Shown here: positions 13,521-19,615 of the stretch, in pieces | How the letters are laid out: each line of letters opens with the position of its first letter | Position numbering within the stretch: position 1 is the stretch's first letter | Source: a virus | Direction: 5' to 3' (one strand) | Length of the DNA: 33,881 nucleotides | Virus record (IMG/VR): IMGVR_UViG_3300028920_000184 | Location: 1-33,881 of that record | Notes under the pieces: generated by a model | Database searches by the model: none | What the model was told of the DNA's origin: nothing | Seen by the model: the letters and a program-made list of their open reading frames with translations, nothing else | Translations under genes and position numbers: made by a program

Positions 13521-13978
13521 TGCCAAAGATCATTTGGCGAGTGCCTGGTGAACCGCAAGGGAAGGCTCGGCCGCGGCATGGCGTTATTTATGATAAAGGT
13601 GGGAACCCGGTCACGAAGGCTGGCCGGGTTATCACCAGGACCTACACGCCGAAGAAGACGGCCGACTATGAAAAGCTGATCCGCATGAATTTCCTGGAAG
13701 CTGCCGGGCGTGTTCTCAACCTCACCTGCGGAATCCATGTCGGTGTGATCGCATACTTCAGGATCGCCAAGAGCGACACGAAGCAGCGCCGGGCTGACAA
13801 GATAGCGCAGGTCATCCCTGTGACAAAGAGCCCAGACGTAGACAACATCCTCAAGGCGGTGAAGGATGCTTTGAATGGCGTGGCCTACAAGGATGATAGT
13901 CAAGTTGTTTCGGTTCGGTGCAAAAAGGTCTGGAGTGAGGACCCTCGGATCGTTTGCGCCTTGCAATGGGAGGAATGA
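13520..13978 (+). CDS. rusA: RusA-type Holliday junction resolvase
   Basis: The 152-residue product matches the RusA family: N-terminal VPGEPQGKARPRH with the conserved GKxRPR, then SPDVDNILKAVKDALNG with Asp106 and Asp108, and YKDDSQV with Asp125/126. These equal the catalytic Asp70, Asp72 and Asp91 of the E. coli prophage enzyme. It cuts four-way junctions made during replication and recombination so that the DNA can be packaged. It starts in a TAATG overlap with the helicase gene behind GAGGA. It is longer than the 120-residue E. coli protein because of a loop at about 25-45. Confidence 0.93.
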   Translation: MPKIIWRVPGEPQGKARPRHGVIYDKGGNPVTKAGRVITRTYTPKKTADYEKLIRMNFLEAAGRVLNLTCGIHVGVIAYFRIAKSDTKQRRADKIAQVIPVTKSPDVDNILKAVKDALNGVAYKDDSQVVSVRCKKVWSEDPRIVCALQWEE

Positions 13979-14335
13979 ATGGAAGAAGAAAAGACGGTTG
14001 CTACTTTCGGGACGTGGGTTTGTAGTAATTGCGGCAAGGAGACGACCGGGATCCTCCCGGTTGTCCAATGGTGTAATGAGTGTCGGATTGACATCGAGCA
14101 GCGTTTGATGTACGAGCATTTTGAGCGCCTGGATAGCATGAGTTTTGAGCGTCGTCTCCGGCGCCTGGAGCAAGCGGAGTTCACCAGGAAAAAAGGCAAT
14201 CCTATTCCGATCCATGTTATAGCGAGTGAGTTTGTGCCTGATGATGAAGTTTGGATGGTGAACGTCGTAGATGGTCATCCGGTTGTGGTCAAGGTCAAGA
14301 CAAAGGAGGACGACGATGAGCGGAATCATGCTTGA
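13979..14335 (+). CDS. small Zn-ribbon protein
   Basis: The 118-residue product has CSNCGKET (residues 15-22) and CNEC (32-35), a Zn ribbon, then an Arg/Glu-rich helix (FERLDSMSFERRLRRLEQAEF) and a beta-rich C-terminus (IPIHVIASEFVPDDEVWMVNVVDGHPVVV). It follows the RusA gene without a gap, with GGAGG five bases before the ATG, and overlaps the next gene by 20 bases. No specific family is recognised. Ribbon proteins at this place in phage operons are often transcription or replication accessories. Confidence 0.55.
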   Translation: MEEEKTVATFGTWVCSNCGKETTGILPVVQWCNECRIDIEQRLMYEHFERLDSMSFERRLRRLEQAEFTRKKGNPIPIHVIASEFVPDDEVWMVNVVDGHPVVVKVKTKEDDDERNHA

Positions 14336-14810
14336 TTGTGGATCTGTTGGTGTTTGGTCGGACGTGGATTTTCTTCGCGGGCGCGTTGAGCTTATGATCC
14401 AGACGGTAGACGATAAATCTATTCGCGCTTATCTGACGTGTGACAAGGCGAAGAATCTGGCCGAGCATCTGTGCGTTTACGCGAGGAAGATCGAAGAAAA
14501 GAGAGAGAACGAGATTATGCAGCAGGCGCCGAATAATTGGGCGATGTATACGAAAAAAGGCAATGATGCGCTGAAGAAAAAGGCTCAAAATCTCCTCACT
14601 GACATATCAAAGGCAGAAACTTTCATTGACAAAGCCAATGCCTTTGAGAAGTATTTTAGGTCATGGAGAAAGTTGCACAATTCAAAAACTATGAGTGAGT
14701 CAGGCGATACCGCCGTGAGAGAGTTTGTCTGGTCCTTCGCTCTGAAAGTAGGGAAAGAGGCCGGCCTTGGAGAAGAAACGATCAACGACATCTGGGAACA
14801 ATTCTCCTAG
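14316..14810 (+). CDS. hypothetical phage protein
   Basis: The 164-residue product starts at the ATG seven bases after AAGGAGG, inside the end of the previous gene. Upstream in-frame starts lack a ribosome site. It begins with a beta-rich part (LDCGSVGVWSDVDFLRGRVELMIQTVDD), then long helices (KAKNLAEHLCVYARKIEEKREN; LLTDISKAETFIDKANAFEKYF) and an ending (FVWSFALKVGKEAGLGEETINDIWEQF). No motif is recognised. It lies at the distal end of the replication operon. Confidence 0.55.
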   Translation: MSGIMLDCGSVGVWSDVDFLRGRVELMIQTVDDKSIRAYLTCDKAKNLAEHLCVYARKIEEKRENEIMQQAPNNWAMYTKKGNDALKKKAQNLLTDISKAETFIDKANAFEKYFRSWRKLHNSKTMSESGDTAVREFVWSFALKVGKEAGLGEETINDIWEQFS

Positions 14811-14958
14811 CCCAGAGTATTTCACTTGCGATGATTGCGGCGAGCATTTTCTGCCAGAAGAGGGCTGCATCATTCGACAAGCTGATGGCGGTAATGATTG
14901 CAATCCATTCGTATCGTTTGAGCATTTCTGCCCTGAGTGTGCAGTTGGAAAAGAATAA
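14767..14958 (+). CDS. small Zn-ribbon protein (TTG start), last gene of the operon
   Basis: The 63-residue product has CDDCGEHFL (residues 21-29) and CPEC (56-59), spaced like a Zn ribbon. The only usable start is TTG, 44 bases before the stop of the previous gene, with no good ribosome site, so translation probably depends on coupling. It ends immediately before the hairpin terminator. The metal site is clear, the start uncertain. The function is unknown. Confidence 0.5.
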   Translation: MEKKRSTTSGNNSPSPEYFTCDDCGEHFLPEEGCIIRQADGGNDCNPFVSFEHFCPECAVGKE

Positions 14959-14985
14959 GGGGAGGGCTTTTCTGGCCCTCCCCTT
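14957..14985. terminator. shared hairpin terminator between convergent operons
   Basis: AAGGGGAGGGC (14957-14967) pairs perfectly with GCCCTCCCCTT (14975-14985) around a seven-base loop, followed by CTCTCC on the + strand. It sits between the last rightward gene and the end of the leftward serine recombinase gene, so it can stop transcription from both sides. The T tract is poor on both strands. Confidence 0.65.
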
Positions 14986-15021
14986 CTCTCCAGTTCTAGC
15001 GTTTGTGCCAGATGCCAAGGC

Positions 15022-15789
15022 CTAGTCGGCATCGACCCATTCAACCTCCGAATCGGTAAACTGGCTCTTGGGGGCCGGCACATTCTTCCGCTTCATCATG
15101 CGGTCGATCTGTCCATGCTGAAAGGGCCCGCCCTCGCGGTTCGTCCTTCCCTCCTCGTTCATGACTCGGGCTATGCTGCGAAGGGTCAAGCCTTGGGTCC
15201 TGAGTTCTACCGCTCGCCTGATGTTGTCGGCTTCAACTTCGTTCGTAATGAGTCGGGCCGGGTCATCCGGGTCGCGTTGCTTTCCGTATGGCGGCTTACC
15301 CCCCACGGCGCGGCCGTTCTTCTGGTGGGCTCTGCTGGCCGCGCTGATCCTCGCGGCCTGCTTCTTCTTCTGGTACTCTGCCAGTACGCCCAGGATTCTC
15401 CTAATTAGCTTGTCCTCTTCGGTCGTGCTCCATGTCCCTTCTCCTCCTATGCTGAGAAGTCTGGCGCCCTTGCGCTCAAGAATCCTCTCGATGTCGAATG
15501 ACATATATACTGATCGTGCCAACCTGTCGAGCCGATGAACAATCAACGTCTCGCCCTTCTGCAAGTCCTGAAGGCACTGCCACAGTCCGGGCCGGTCAAC
15601 CTCATCGCCTTTGGCCTCCTCGTCGGTGTAACGGCCTCTGATCGCGTATCCGTGGCTCTCGCAGTATTCCCGTATCTCACGGTCCTGGTATTCGATACTC
15701 TTACACTCTGCGGCATTTGGGCGCGGGCTCCATCGCATATAGATACGGGCCGGGCTTCGCTTGTACTTGGTTTTCGGTTCCTTCTTCAT
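15022..15789 (-). CDS. serine recombinase (resolvase/invertase type)
   Basis: The 255-residue product shows the serine recombinase core: IYMRWS with catalytic Ser21, SIEYQDREIREYC (31-43), GDEVDRPGL (61-69) and the strand HRLDRLARS (85-93), then a long helix and a DNA-binding part containing GGKPPYGK, LTLRSIARVMNEEG and a basic end. It cuts and rejoins DNA through a Ser-linked intermediate. At 255 residues it is shorter than large phage integrases (450 or more) but longer than simple resolvases. It could integrate the phage or resolve dimers. The ATG has GGAGGT seven bases upstream and overlaps the previous stop (ATGA). A GTG 15 bases upstream is less likely. Confidence 0.88.
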   Translation of the reverse strand: MKKEPKTKYKRSPARIYMRWSPRPNAAECKSIEYQDREIREYCESHGYAIRGRYTDEEAKGDEVDRPGLWQCLQDLQKGETLIVHRLDRLARSVYMSFDIERILERKGARLLSIGGEGTWSTTEEDKLIRRILGVLAEYQKKKQAARISAASRAHQKNGRAVGGKPPYGKQRDPDDPARLITNEVEADNIRRAVELRTQGLTLRSIARVMNEEGRTNREGGPFQHGQIDRMMKRKNVPAPKSQFTDSEVEWVDAD

Positions 15790-16091
15790 TGCTTCGACCT
15801 CCACAGTTTAGCGGCTGCGTCAAGCAGGGCCGCGGCTAGTCGTGTATCTCCTCGCTCCATGGCTTCTTGGGCCAGGGCGATACCTTCGGCGAGGGCCGGC
15901 GTCGTCGCGATCGCCTTCCCGATCTTGCCGGGGCTCTCCCTCGGGCCGTCGTGCGTGTAGATCCATCCCGCCGGGTATCCTGCCCGGTTGATTGTCCGGG
16001 CAAGGATGACCCCGCCGTGGGCTGGGCTGTCCAGTCTCTCTGGGTTCTTATTGGTATATCGCCATCCCTGCATCTTGCGGTCCCCCCTCAT
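15786..16091 (-). CDS. hypothetical protein upstream of the recombinase
   Basis: The 101-residue product (GWRYTNKNPERLDSPAHGGVILARTI ... ALAEGIALAQEAMERGDTRLAAALLDAAAKLWRSKQ) has a beta-rich first half and an Ala-rich helical end. The ATG overlaps the stop of a 30-residue membrane peptide (ATGA). A second ATG six codons later has a better ribosome site (GAGGGG) and could be the true start. Its stop overlaps the recombinase start. Coupling suggests joint expression, but no function is recognised. Confidence 0.55.
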   Translation of the reverse strand: MRGDRKMQGWRYTNKNPERLDSPAHGGVILARTINRAGYPAGWIYTHDGPRESPGKIGKAIATTPALAEGIALAQEAMERGDTRLAAALLDAAAKLWRSKQ

Positions 16092-16180
16092 ATCGTCAGA
16101 AGCCAGAAAAGCGCGAGGGCTATGGCAACAAAGGAAAGCCCCGCAAGGGCGTCAAGTATCTCTTCGGTCTGTCTGTCCAT
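16088..16180 (-). CDS. 30-residue transmembrane peptide
   Basis: A short ORF (MDRQTEEIL then a hydrophobic helix DALAGLSFVAIALALFWLLTI) ends in an ATGA overlap with the next gene and begins behind GGAAGGA inside the end of the upstream 55-codon gene. It is small, but the clean membrane helix and precise overlap favour a real product. The function is unknown. Confidence 0.45.
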   Translation of the reverse strand: MDRQTEEILDALAGLSFVAIALALFWLLTI

Positions 16181-16319
16181 TCTTGTCCTTCCGTCTCATC
16201 TGGTTGTCCGGGGCGTCGGCCTCGGTGTATGGGTCCAGCGCAAGGCAGGCCTCAAGCCTCAAGGCCTGCTCGCGTTGTGCTGGTGTTATGGTGTGCCATC
16301 GGTAATCGTCGTTTGCCAT
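16152..16319 (-). CDS. 55-residue hypothetical protein
   Basis: The ORF starts at an ATG about seven bases after AAAGGTGG, with a TGATG overlap to a 16-codon minicistron upstream, and overlaps the 30-residue membrane peptide at its 3' end. The product (MANDDYRWHTITPAQREQALRLEACLALDPYTEADAPDNQ...) is mixed in charge and probably helical, with a basic C-terminus (MRRKDKNGQTDRRD). No family is recognised. Confidence 0.45.
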   Translation of the reverse strand: MANDDYRWHTITPAQREQALRLEACLALDPYTEADAPDNQMRRKDKNGQTDRRDT

Positions 16320-16369
16320 CAGTCCACCTTTCTGAAAACATATTCAATGGCGCTGTCCATATTGTCCAT
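16319..16369 (-). CDS. 16-codon minicistron
   Basis: ATG to TGA encodes MDNMDSAIEYVFRKVD. It starts three bases after the upstream stop behind AAGGG and ends in a TGATG overlap with the next gene, filling the gap exactly. It may serve only to carry ribosomes across the gap. Confidence 0.3.
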   Translation of the reverse strand: MDNMDSAIEYVFRKVD

Positions 16370-16371
16370 TT

Positions 16372-16650
16372 TCAATCCCTTTCTGTGTCTTTCATTGCTA
16401 AATCAAAAGACTCATCCGGGGTAAGGTGCATTGTGGCGCGTCCATCCTCGCCAACTGCGCGAATCTCAGCGTTGAACCACAGCGGGTCAAGGCCGTCGCT
16501 CGTCCGCACTCGCGACCGCAGGCACCGATACGCACCTGAGATTGTCCTGTGGTTGTGTTCGCACTCCCGATCTGTTGTCTCATACAGATTTCCGTCAGAG
16601 TCAACATTATGGCCACTACTTACAACAACTACCTGGTAAATACGTTTCAT
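16372..16650 (-). CDS. hypothetical protein
   Basis: The 92-residue product starts behind AAGGAGAACGACAATG, a one-base variant of the ribosome-site block used for other genes of this leftward operon. It begins with strands (MKRIYQVVVVSSG), contains ECEHNHRTISGAYRCLRSRVR with Cys and His that could bind metal, and ends with LTPDESFDLAMKDTERD. No family is recognised. It may be a small regulator or accessory protein of the mobile-element-like operon. Confidence 0.55.
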   Translation of the reverse strand: MKRIYQVVVVSSGHNVDSDGNLYETTDRECEHNHRTISGAYRCLRSRVRTSDGLDPLWFNAEIRAVGEDGRATMHLTPDESFDLAMKDTERD

Positions 16651-16679
16651 TGTCGTTCTCCTTGTCCGTGTCCGTCATC

Positions 16680-17120
16680 CTATGCGGTCAACTTATTGTA
16701 TAGCTCGCGGTCGTAGGGCTCGCCGGCGTCGCGCTTTACTTCACAAAGCGGTTTCGGCGTCCAGTAGAGGTCAAGCTCGGCGCCTGCGTTCAGTAGTTCT
16801 GGGATTGGGATATAGCCTAGCTCGGCCTCGAAAATGCGGGCGAGTCCGAAGGCCTGCCACTGTTCGCGCTCGGGGTCCTCGTCGCGCTCAAGGATCCACC
16901 AATCTGCGGCGGCGGTAAAGTAATGCAGGTGCGCTACTGCTGCCTCTCCTTTCCCGTCCTGCTCCATTGGGCCTGGCATCTCCCGGACAACTTGCGCCCA
17001 CTTGTTGAACATTTCAATGAAGTGTTCGCCCTCCTCGCCTCGGGTCAAATCGCCCATGACTCTGAGCTGCTGCTGGTTTATCCAGTTCCTAAGCGTGTTC
17101 GCGTCCGTCACAAGTTCCAT
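16680..17120 (-). CDS. DUF2958-like protein
   Basis: The 146-residue product contains GLARIFEAELGYIPIPELL (split at about 92-110) and GAELDLYWTPKPLCEV (about 112-127). This resembles the C-terminal half of DUF2958 proteins (GLVDLGxxELGYxSLxEL ... LPIERDLYF), which are common on plasmids and conjugative elements and of unknown function. The first half (WINQQQLRVMGDLTRGEEGEHFIEMFNKW) is helical and not part of the match. It lies in an operon with RadC-like and recombinase genes, as often on plasmids. The assignment is from motif memory. The ribosome site block AAGGAGGACGACAATG is perfect. Confidence 0.5.
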   Translation of the reverse strand: MELVTDANTLRNWINQQQLRVMGDLTRGEEGEHFIEMFNKWAQVVREMPGPMEQDGKGEAAVAHLHYFTAAADWWILERDEDPEREQWQAFGLARIFEAELGYIPIPELLNAGAELDLYWTPKPLCEVKRDAGEPYDRELYNKLTA

Positions 17121-17162
17121 TGTCGTCCTCCTTTGTCTGTGGCCTTCTGGCCGGTGGTGCCT

Positions 17163-17178
17163 CCCCCCCGAAGGGGGG
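17163..17178 (-). other. very stable UUCG-type hairpin in the leftward operon
   Basis: On the leftward transcript six C pair with six G around the tetraloop UUCG closed by C-G, one of the most stable RNA hairpins known. It lies between two genes, about 30 bases upstream of the DUF2958-like start. There is no U tract, so it is more likely an mRNA processing or stability element than a terminator. Confidence 0.6.
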
Positions 17179-17190
17179 AAGGATCACAGG

Positions 17191-17391
17191 TCAGTCTGTC
17201 AACAGGTTTTCGAGGCGGGCGCGTGTAGCCAGGGCCCACTCCTCCGGCGTCCAGTCGTCAAGGGCTGCGTCTAGGCGGGCCTGCTCGGCGGCGCGGTCGT
17301 CCTCCGGGATAAGCTGTGCCATCATAGTGGCGTAGAGCTGGCCGGCAAGGCCTGTCAATCGTGTTGCTGGTGCTTTCGTCCTCATGTCCAT
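17191..17391 (-). CDS. small hypothetical protein
   Basis: The 66-residue product (MDMRTKAPATRLTGLAGQLYATMMAQLIPEDDRAAEQARLDAALDDWTPEEWALATRARLENLLTD) is Ala-rich and predicted helical throughout, with an acidic middle. GAGGACGAACG precedes the ATG. A second ATG two codons later is possible. It lies between RadC and the DUF2958-like gene, with hairpins on both sides. No family is recognised. Confidence 0.5.
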   Translation of the reverse strand: MDMRTKAPATRLTGLAGQLYATMMAQLIPEDDRAAEQARLDAALDDWTPEEWALATRARLENLLTD

Positions 17392-17412
17392 CGTTCGTCC
17401 TCTCTCTGATAG

Positions 17413-17430
17413 GCCGGCGACATTGCCGGC
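17413..17430 (-). other. GC-rich hairpin between RadC and the next leftward gene
   Basis: GCCGGC (17413-17418) is repeated as GCCGGC (17425-17430). The sequence is self-complementary, so it forms a six-pair stem with a six-base loop. No T tract follows on the minus strand. Together with the UUCG hairpin it brackets the 66-residue gene. Confidence 0.45.
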
Positions 17431-17441
17431 GGTTTGTTTGT

Positions 17442-17930
17442 CTACATCAATCCCTTTTCGGCAAAGGAAGTGTGTCCTTCTCTTGCAATGATAACGTGAT
17501 CTAATACGCGGATCCCGAGGATCTCGCCGGCTTCAATGAGTCGCGTCGTCAGCTTGCGGTCCTCGTGGCTCGGCGTTGGGTCGCCGCTCGGGTGGTTGTG
17601 GACGAACAGCACGGCGGCAGCGCCGTCGATCAAGGCCGGCCGGTACACTTCCCGCGGGTGGACGAGCGAAGCGGTGAGAGTCCCGAGACTGACAAGGTGT
17701 CGGTCGATCTCGCGGTGTTTCTGGTCAAGCGTGAGAACCCAGAAGGCCTCTTGCGGCAGTCGGGCCGCTTCGGGGAACATTGCCGCGACGTCTCTGCTTA
17801 CGCGGGCCGGCTCTCCGTGGCTCTCTTTTATCATGTATTGCGTGGCTCTGATCTGCATCGCGTAAGTGCGGCGGGCCGGCTTCGCCTCCTGTGGCGTATC
17901 CATTCCTGGGAATAGGCTTTCTTGCTGCAT
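17442..17930 (-). CDS. RadC-like JAB/MPN metal-dependent protein
   Basis: The 162-residue product carries the RadC/JAMM motif: Glu61 (PQEAFWVLTLD), then FVHNHPSGDPTPSHED with His111, His113 and Asp124. It has the RadC core (DGAAAVLFVHNHPSGD, RVLDHVIIAREGHTSF) but not the N-terminal helix-hairpin-helix of chromosomal RadC. Such short forms are typical of plasmids, conjugative elements and phages, where the function is unclear. It is the first gene of the leftward operon, with the ribosome block AAGGAGGACGACAATG and a promoter within 65 bases. The N-terminal 25 residues are low in structure. Confidence 0.85.
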   Translation of the reverse strand: MQQESLFPGMDTPQEAKPARRTYAMQIRATQYMIKESHGEPARVSRDVAAMFPEAARLPQEAFWVLTLDQKHREIDRHLVSLGTLTASLVHPREVYRPALIDGAAAVLFVHNHPSGDPTPSHEDRKLTTRLIEAGEILGIRVLDHVIIAREGHTSFAEKGLM

Positions 17931-17965
17931 TGTCGTCCTCCTTCGTTCCGGGTTTGTATACGGTC

Positions 17966-17993
17966 AATGTACATGGTATCGGTACAATGTCAA
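17966..17993 (-). promoter_or_regulatory. promoter of the leftward RadC operon
   Basis: On the minus strand TTGACA (complement of 17988-17993) is followed 16 bases later by TACATT (17966-17971), about 35 bases before the RadC start. The -35 box is part of a CGCTTGACA operator half-site, so a bound repressor would block it. Confidence 0.5.
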
Positions 17994-17996
17994 GCG
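17988..17996 (+). promoter_or_regulatory. TGTCAAGCG operator half-site at the RadC promoter
   Basis: The nine bases TGTCAAGCG match the arms of the palindrome at 18401-18424. Here the second arm is degenerate (GACATT at 18001-18006, within the inverted pair AATGTC/GACATT). It overlaps the -35 box of the leftward promoter. Confidence 0.45.
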
Positions 17997-18064
17997 TCTA
18001 GACATTAAAAAGTCTGATAATCGTATAAGTAGCGTCTTGTCAATGAGTTGCTGGGCGAGAAAAT

Positions 18065-18073
18065 CGCTTGACG
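18065..18073 (-). promoter_or_regulatory. isolated CGCTTGAC half-site at the 3' end of the RHH gene
   Basis: CGCTTGACG differs from the operator arm CGCTTGACA in the last base and touches the last codon of the ribbon-helix-helix gene. It may be an auxiliary site for the same regulator. Weak alone, it is notable for being the fourth copy within 450 bases. Confidence 0.3.
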
Positions 18074-18370
18074 CTACAGGCCGCGGGGCGGCTTGCGTCT
18101 TGCTGCTCGGTAGGCTGAGCGTACCATATAAGCGGAGAGACTGAGGCCTGCGGCGTCGGCCATTGCCTGGAGGTCGGCGCGTTCTGCCGGCGTCAACCTG
18201 ATCGTTGCAAGGCAGGATCGGCGCTGATCGGCGTCGAGACGTGGCCGGCCGCGGTGCTCGGCCTGCGTCCTGGTCGGCGGCGTGGGCGTAGGCCTGGGAG
18301 ACTGGCCGGCCTCGGCCTCGGGTTCTTGGTGTGTGGTGGAGATGCCGAATAGGCCTGGGTCGATTGTCAT
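18074..18370 (-). CDS. ribbon-helix-helix (MobC/CopG-like) DNA-binding protein
   Basis: The 98-residue product has a Pro/Thr-rich, probably flexible N-terminus (1-45) and a C-terminal RHH domain: LATIRLTPAERADLQAMADAAGLSLSAYMVRSAYRAARR, where the strand (about 53-58) precedes two helices. Such proteins bind DNA as dimers, as plasmid relaxosome accessories or autorepressors. The ATG chosen lies seven bases after a -10 box (TAGACT), so the mRNA would be almost leaderless. A longer frame upstream exists, but it would run through the promoter and palindrome. The inverted repeat just upstream is a likely operator. It is transcribed towards the RadC operon. Confidence 0.65.
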   Translation of the reverse strand: MTIDPGLFGISTTHQEPEAEAGQSPRPTPTPPTRTQAEHRGRPRLDADQRRSCLATIRLTPAERADLQAMADAAGLSLSAYMVRSAYRAARRKPPRGL

Positions 18371-18377
18371 GGATGGC

Positions 18378-18406
18378 AGTCTACCCGGCGACCGTGTCGG
18401 TGTCAA
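18378..18406 (-). promoter_or_regulatory. promoter of the RHH gene, nearly leaderless
   Basis: On the minus strand TTGACA (complement of 18401-18406) is followed after 17 bases by TAGACT (18378-18383), and the ATG starts seven bases further on. The start of transcription would thus coincide with the start codon. There is no Shine-Dalgarno sequence, unlike nearly every other gene of the window. Confidence 0.55.
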
Positions 18407-18424
18407 GCGATTTGGCGCTTGACA
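18401..18424. promoter_or_regulatory. perfect operator palindrome TGTCAAGCG / CGCTTGACA
   Basis: Two nine-base arms, TGTCAAGCG (18401-18409) and CGCTTGACA (18416-18424), are perfect inverted copies with a six-base spacer. Each arm contains a TTGACA -35 hexamer, one facing the RHH gene and one facing away, so a bound dimer or tetramer could silence both directions. Confidence 0.6.
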
Positions 18425-19078
18425 AGGGCCGGCCTCGGGTGTAGGGTTCTGAGGTCCGACCGTCGCGACGACAGACGGACAGGGGCGCCCAACCAGCGCG
18501 CCGGCATCCCGGGGGGAGTAGGGCGAGGGCCCGCGGTCCCGGGCATATAGGACCATGAGCGAGCGGTGTCAGCCTGCGGGCTGCACGGTCCACCGCCGGC
18601 CTTCGGCCTTCCCCTGGTTGCTGTTGGGCGTAGAGCTCCGCGGATAGGTGTCGACAGGGCCGCGGGGGGGTCAGGGGGGGCGCTCTCTCCAGACATCACG
18701 ATTGCAGGCGCAAGCGCTGAGCGCTGCCGAGTCACTCCAGTGCTACCACTACCCCGAATCCATCCAACGGCCTTACAGGGCCTCTGTGGGCTTCACGTTT
18801 TGCACGTTCGGCCGTGAATCGCCGGATTCAGGCGGTCAAGGCCTGCTTCGGGCCGATGAGCGTAGGCGCTGAGCTCCGGGCCTGCCGGACTGGGCGTGAG
18901 TCTCCGGGCCCGTCGGCCTGCGGGCCTGCGGTCCTGCGGGCGGGCGCCTCGGTGGGAGCTGGCGCTGGCGCGGTGGAGAGTCGAAGCGGGTGAAGGCGTG
19001 CGGGCGCTGGCAGGCGAGTCGAGGCGAAGGTGCTGACGTGCTGACGTGGGGACGTGCGGGGGCGGGGGTGAGTGAGTG

Positions 19079-19116
19079 GGGACGGAGGGACGGAGGGACG
19101 GAGGGACGGAGGGACG
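19079..19116 (+). repeat. tandem octamer GGGACGGA, 4.75 copies
   Basis: Four perfect copies of GGGACGGA are followed by GGGACG. The preceding 40 bases hold further runs (GCGGGGGCGGGGGTG) and GACGTG repeats. The regular GGG tracts could form a G-quadruplex in single-stranded DNA or RNA. Such simple repeats in phages often lie at origins or packaging signals. Confidence 0.7.
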
Positions 19117-19554
19117 TGAGAGGATGAGGCGGCTGCGATGGCGCGAGCGAGCGGTCGCCGGCCTCGGTCGCCTGCTGACGGCCTGCGTGCCATGAGCGTG
19201 AAGGCGCTGGCCTGCTGATCCCCGCCTGCCGTACACAATGGTGTATGATCGTACCGGCCTGCAGTGCTATACAGTAGGCGCAGATGGCCTGCTGTGCGGG
19301 CGCTGGTCAGTTGAGAGGCAGAGGGGGGACCCATCGACATCAGAACTTGAACCGGACCCCCCGGCCAGAGGCTCGTCCCCCATCCCAATTACCAAGCGCG
19401 AGCGAGAACACTTCCTCAGCCCCTCCTCATGTCTCTAAACTCGGAAAAATGCTACACTTTTCGCGGGATGTCTCGTTTTTGTCCATATCTGAGACGAGCG
19501 TTAGGCTCTATTTTGGAAAAATATGGTACTTTTTTTTTCACATCTTCAGAAGTG

Positions 19555-19615
19555 GTGAAAATCCCCATATACCTAGTGAAAAGTCTCACATTTGGATGTG
19601 GTGAAAAGTCTCATG
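19555..19615 (+). repeat. three GTGAAAA direct repeats (iteron-like)
   Basis: GTGAAAATCC (19555), GTGAAAAGTCTCACA (19576) and GTGAAAAGTCTCATG (19601) lie 21 and 25 bases apart, about two helical turns. An inverted copy TTTTCAC is part of the dyad TTTTCAC/GTGAAAA just upstream (about 19535-19561). This layout is typical of sites for a repeat-binding initiator or activator. Confidence 0.55.

Noticed and set aside
14986-15021. attP site next to the serine recombinase
   Set aside because: Only a short gap with a terminator is present and no imperfect palindrome with a core dinucleotide stands out. It cannot be supported from sequence alone.
17400-18520. Frequent GGCCGGC motif as a regulatory repeat
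   Set aside because: Much of it lies in coding DNA as Ala-Gly or Pro-Ala codons in GC-rich genes, so codon use can explain it.
18793-19388. Minus-strand frames encoding Pro/Arg/Ser-rich proteins in the G-rich segment
   Set aside because: Composition only mirrors G-rich repeats, with no ribosome site and two overlapping frames of equal length.
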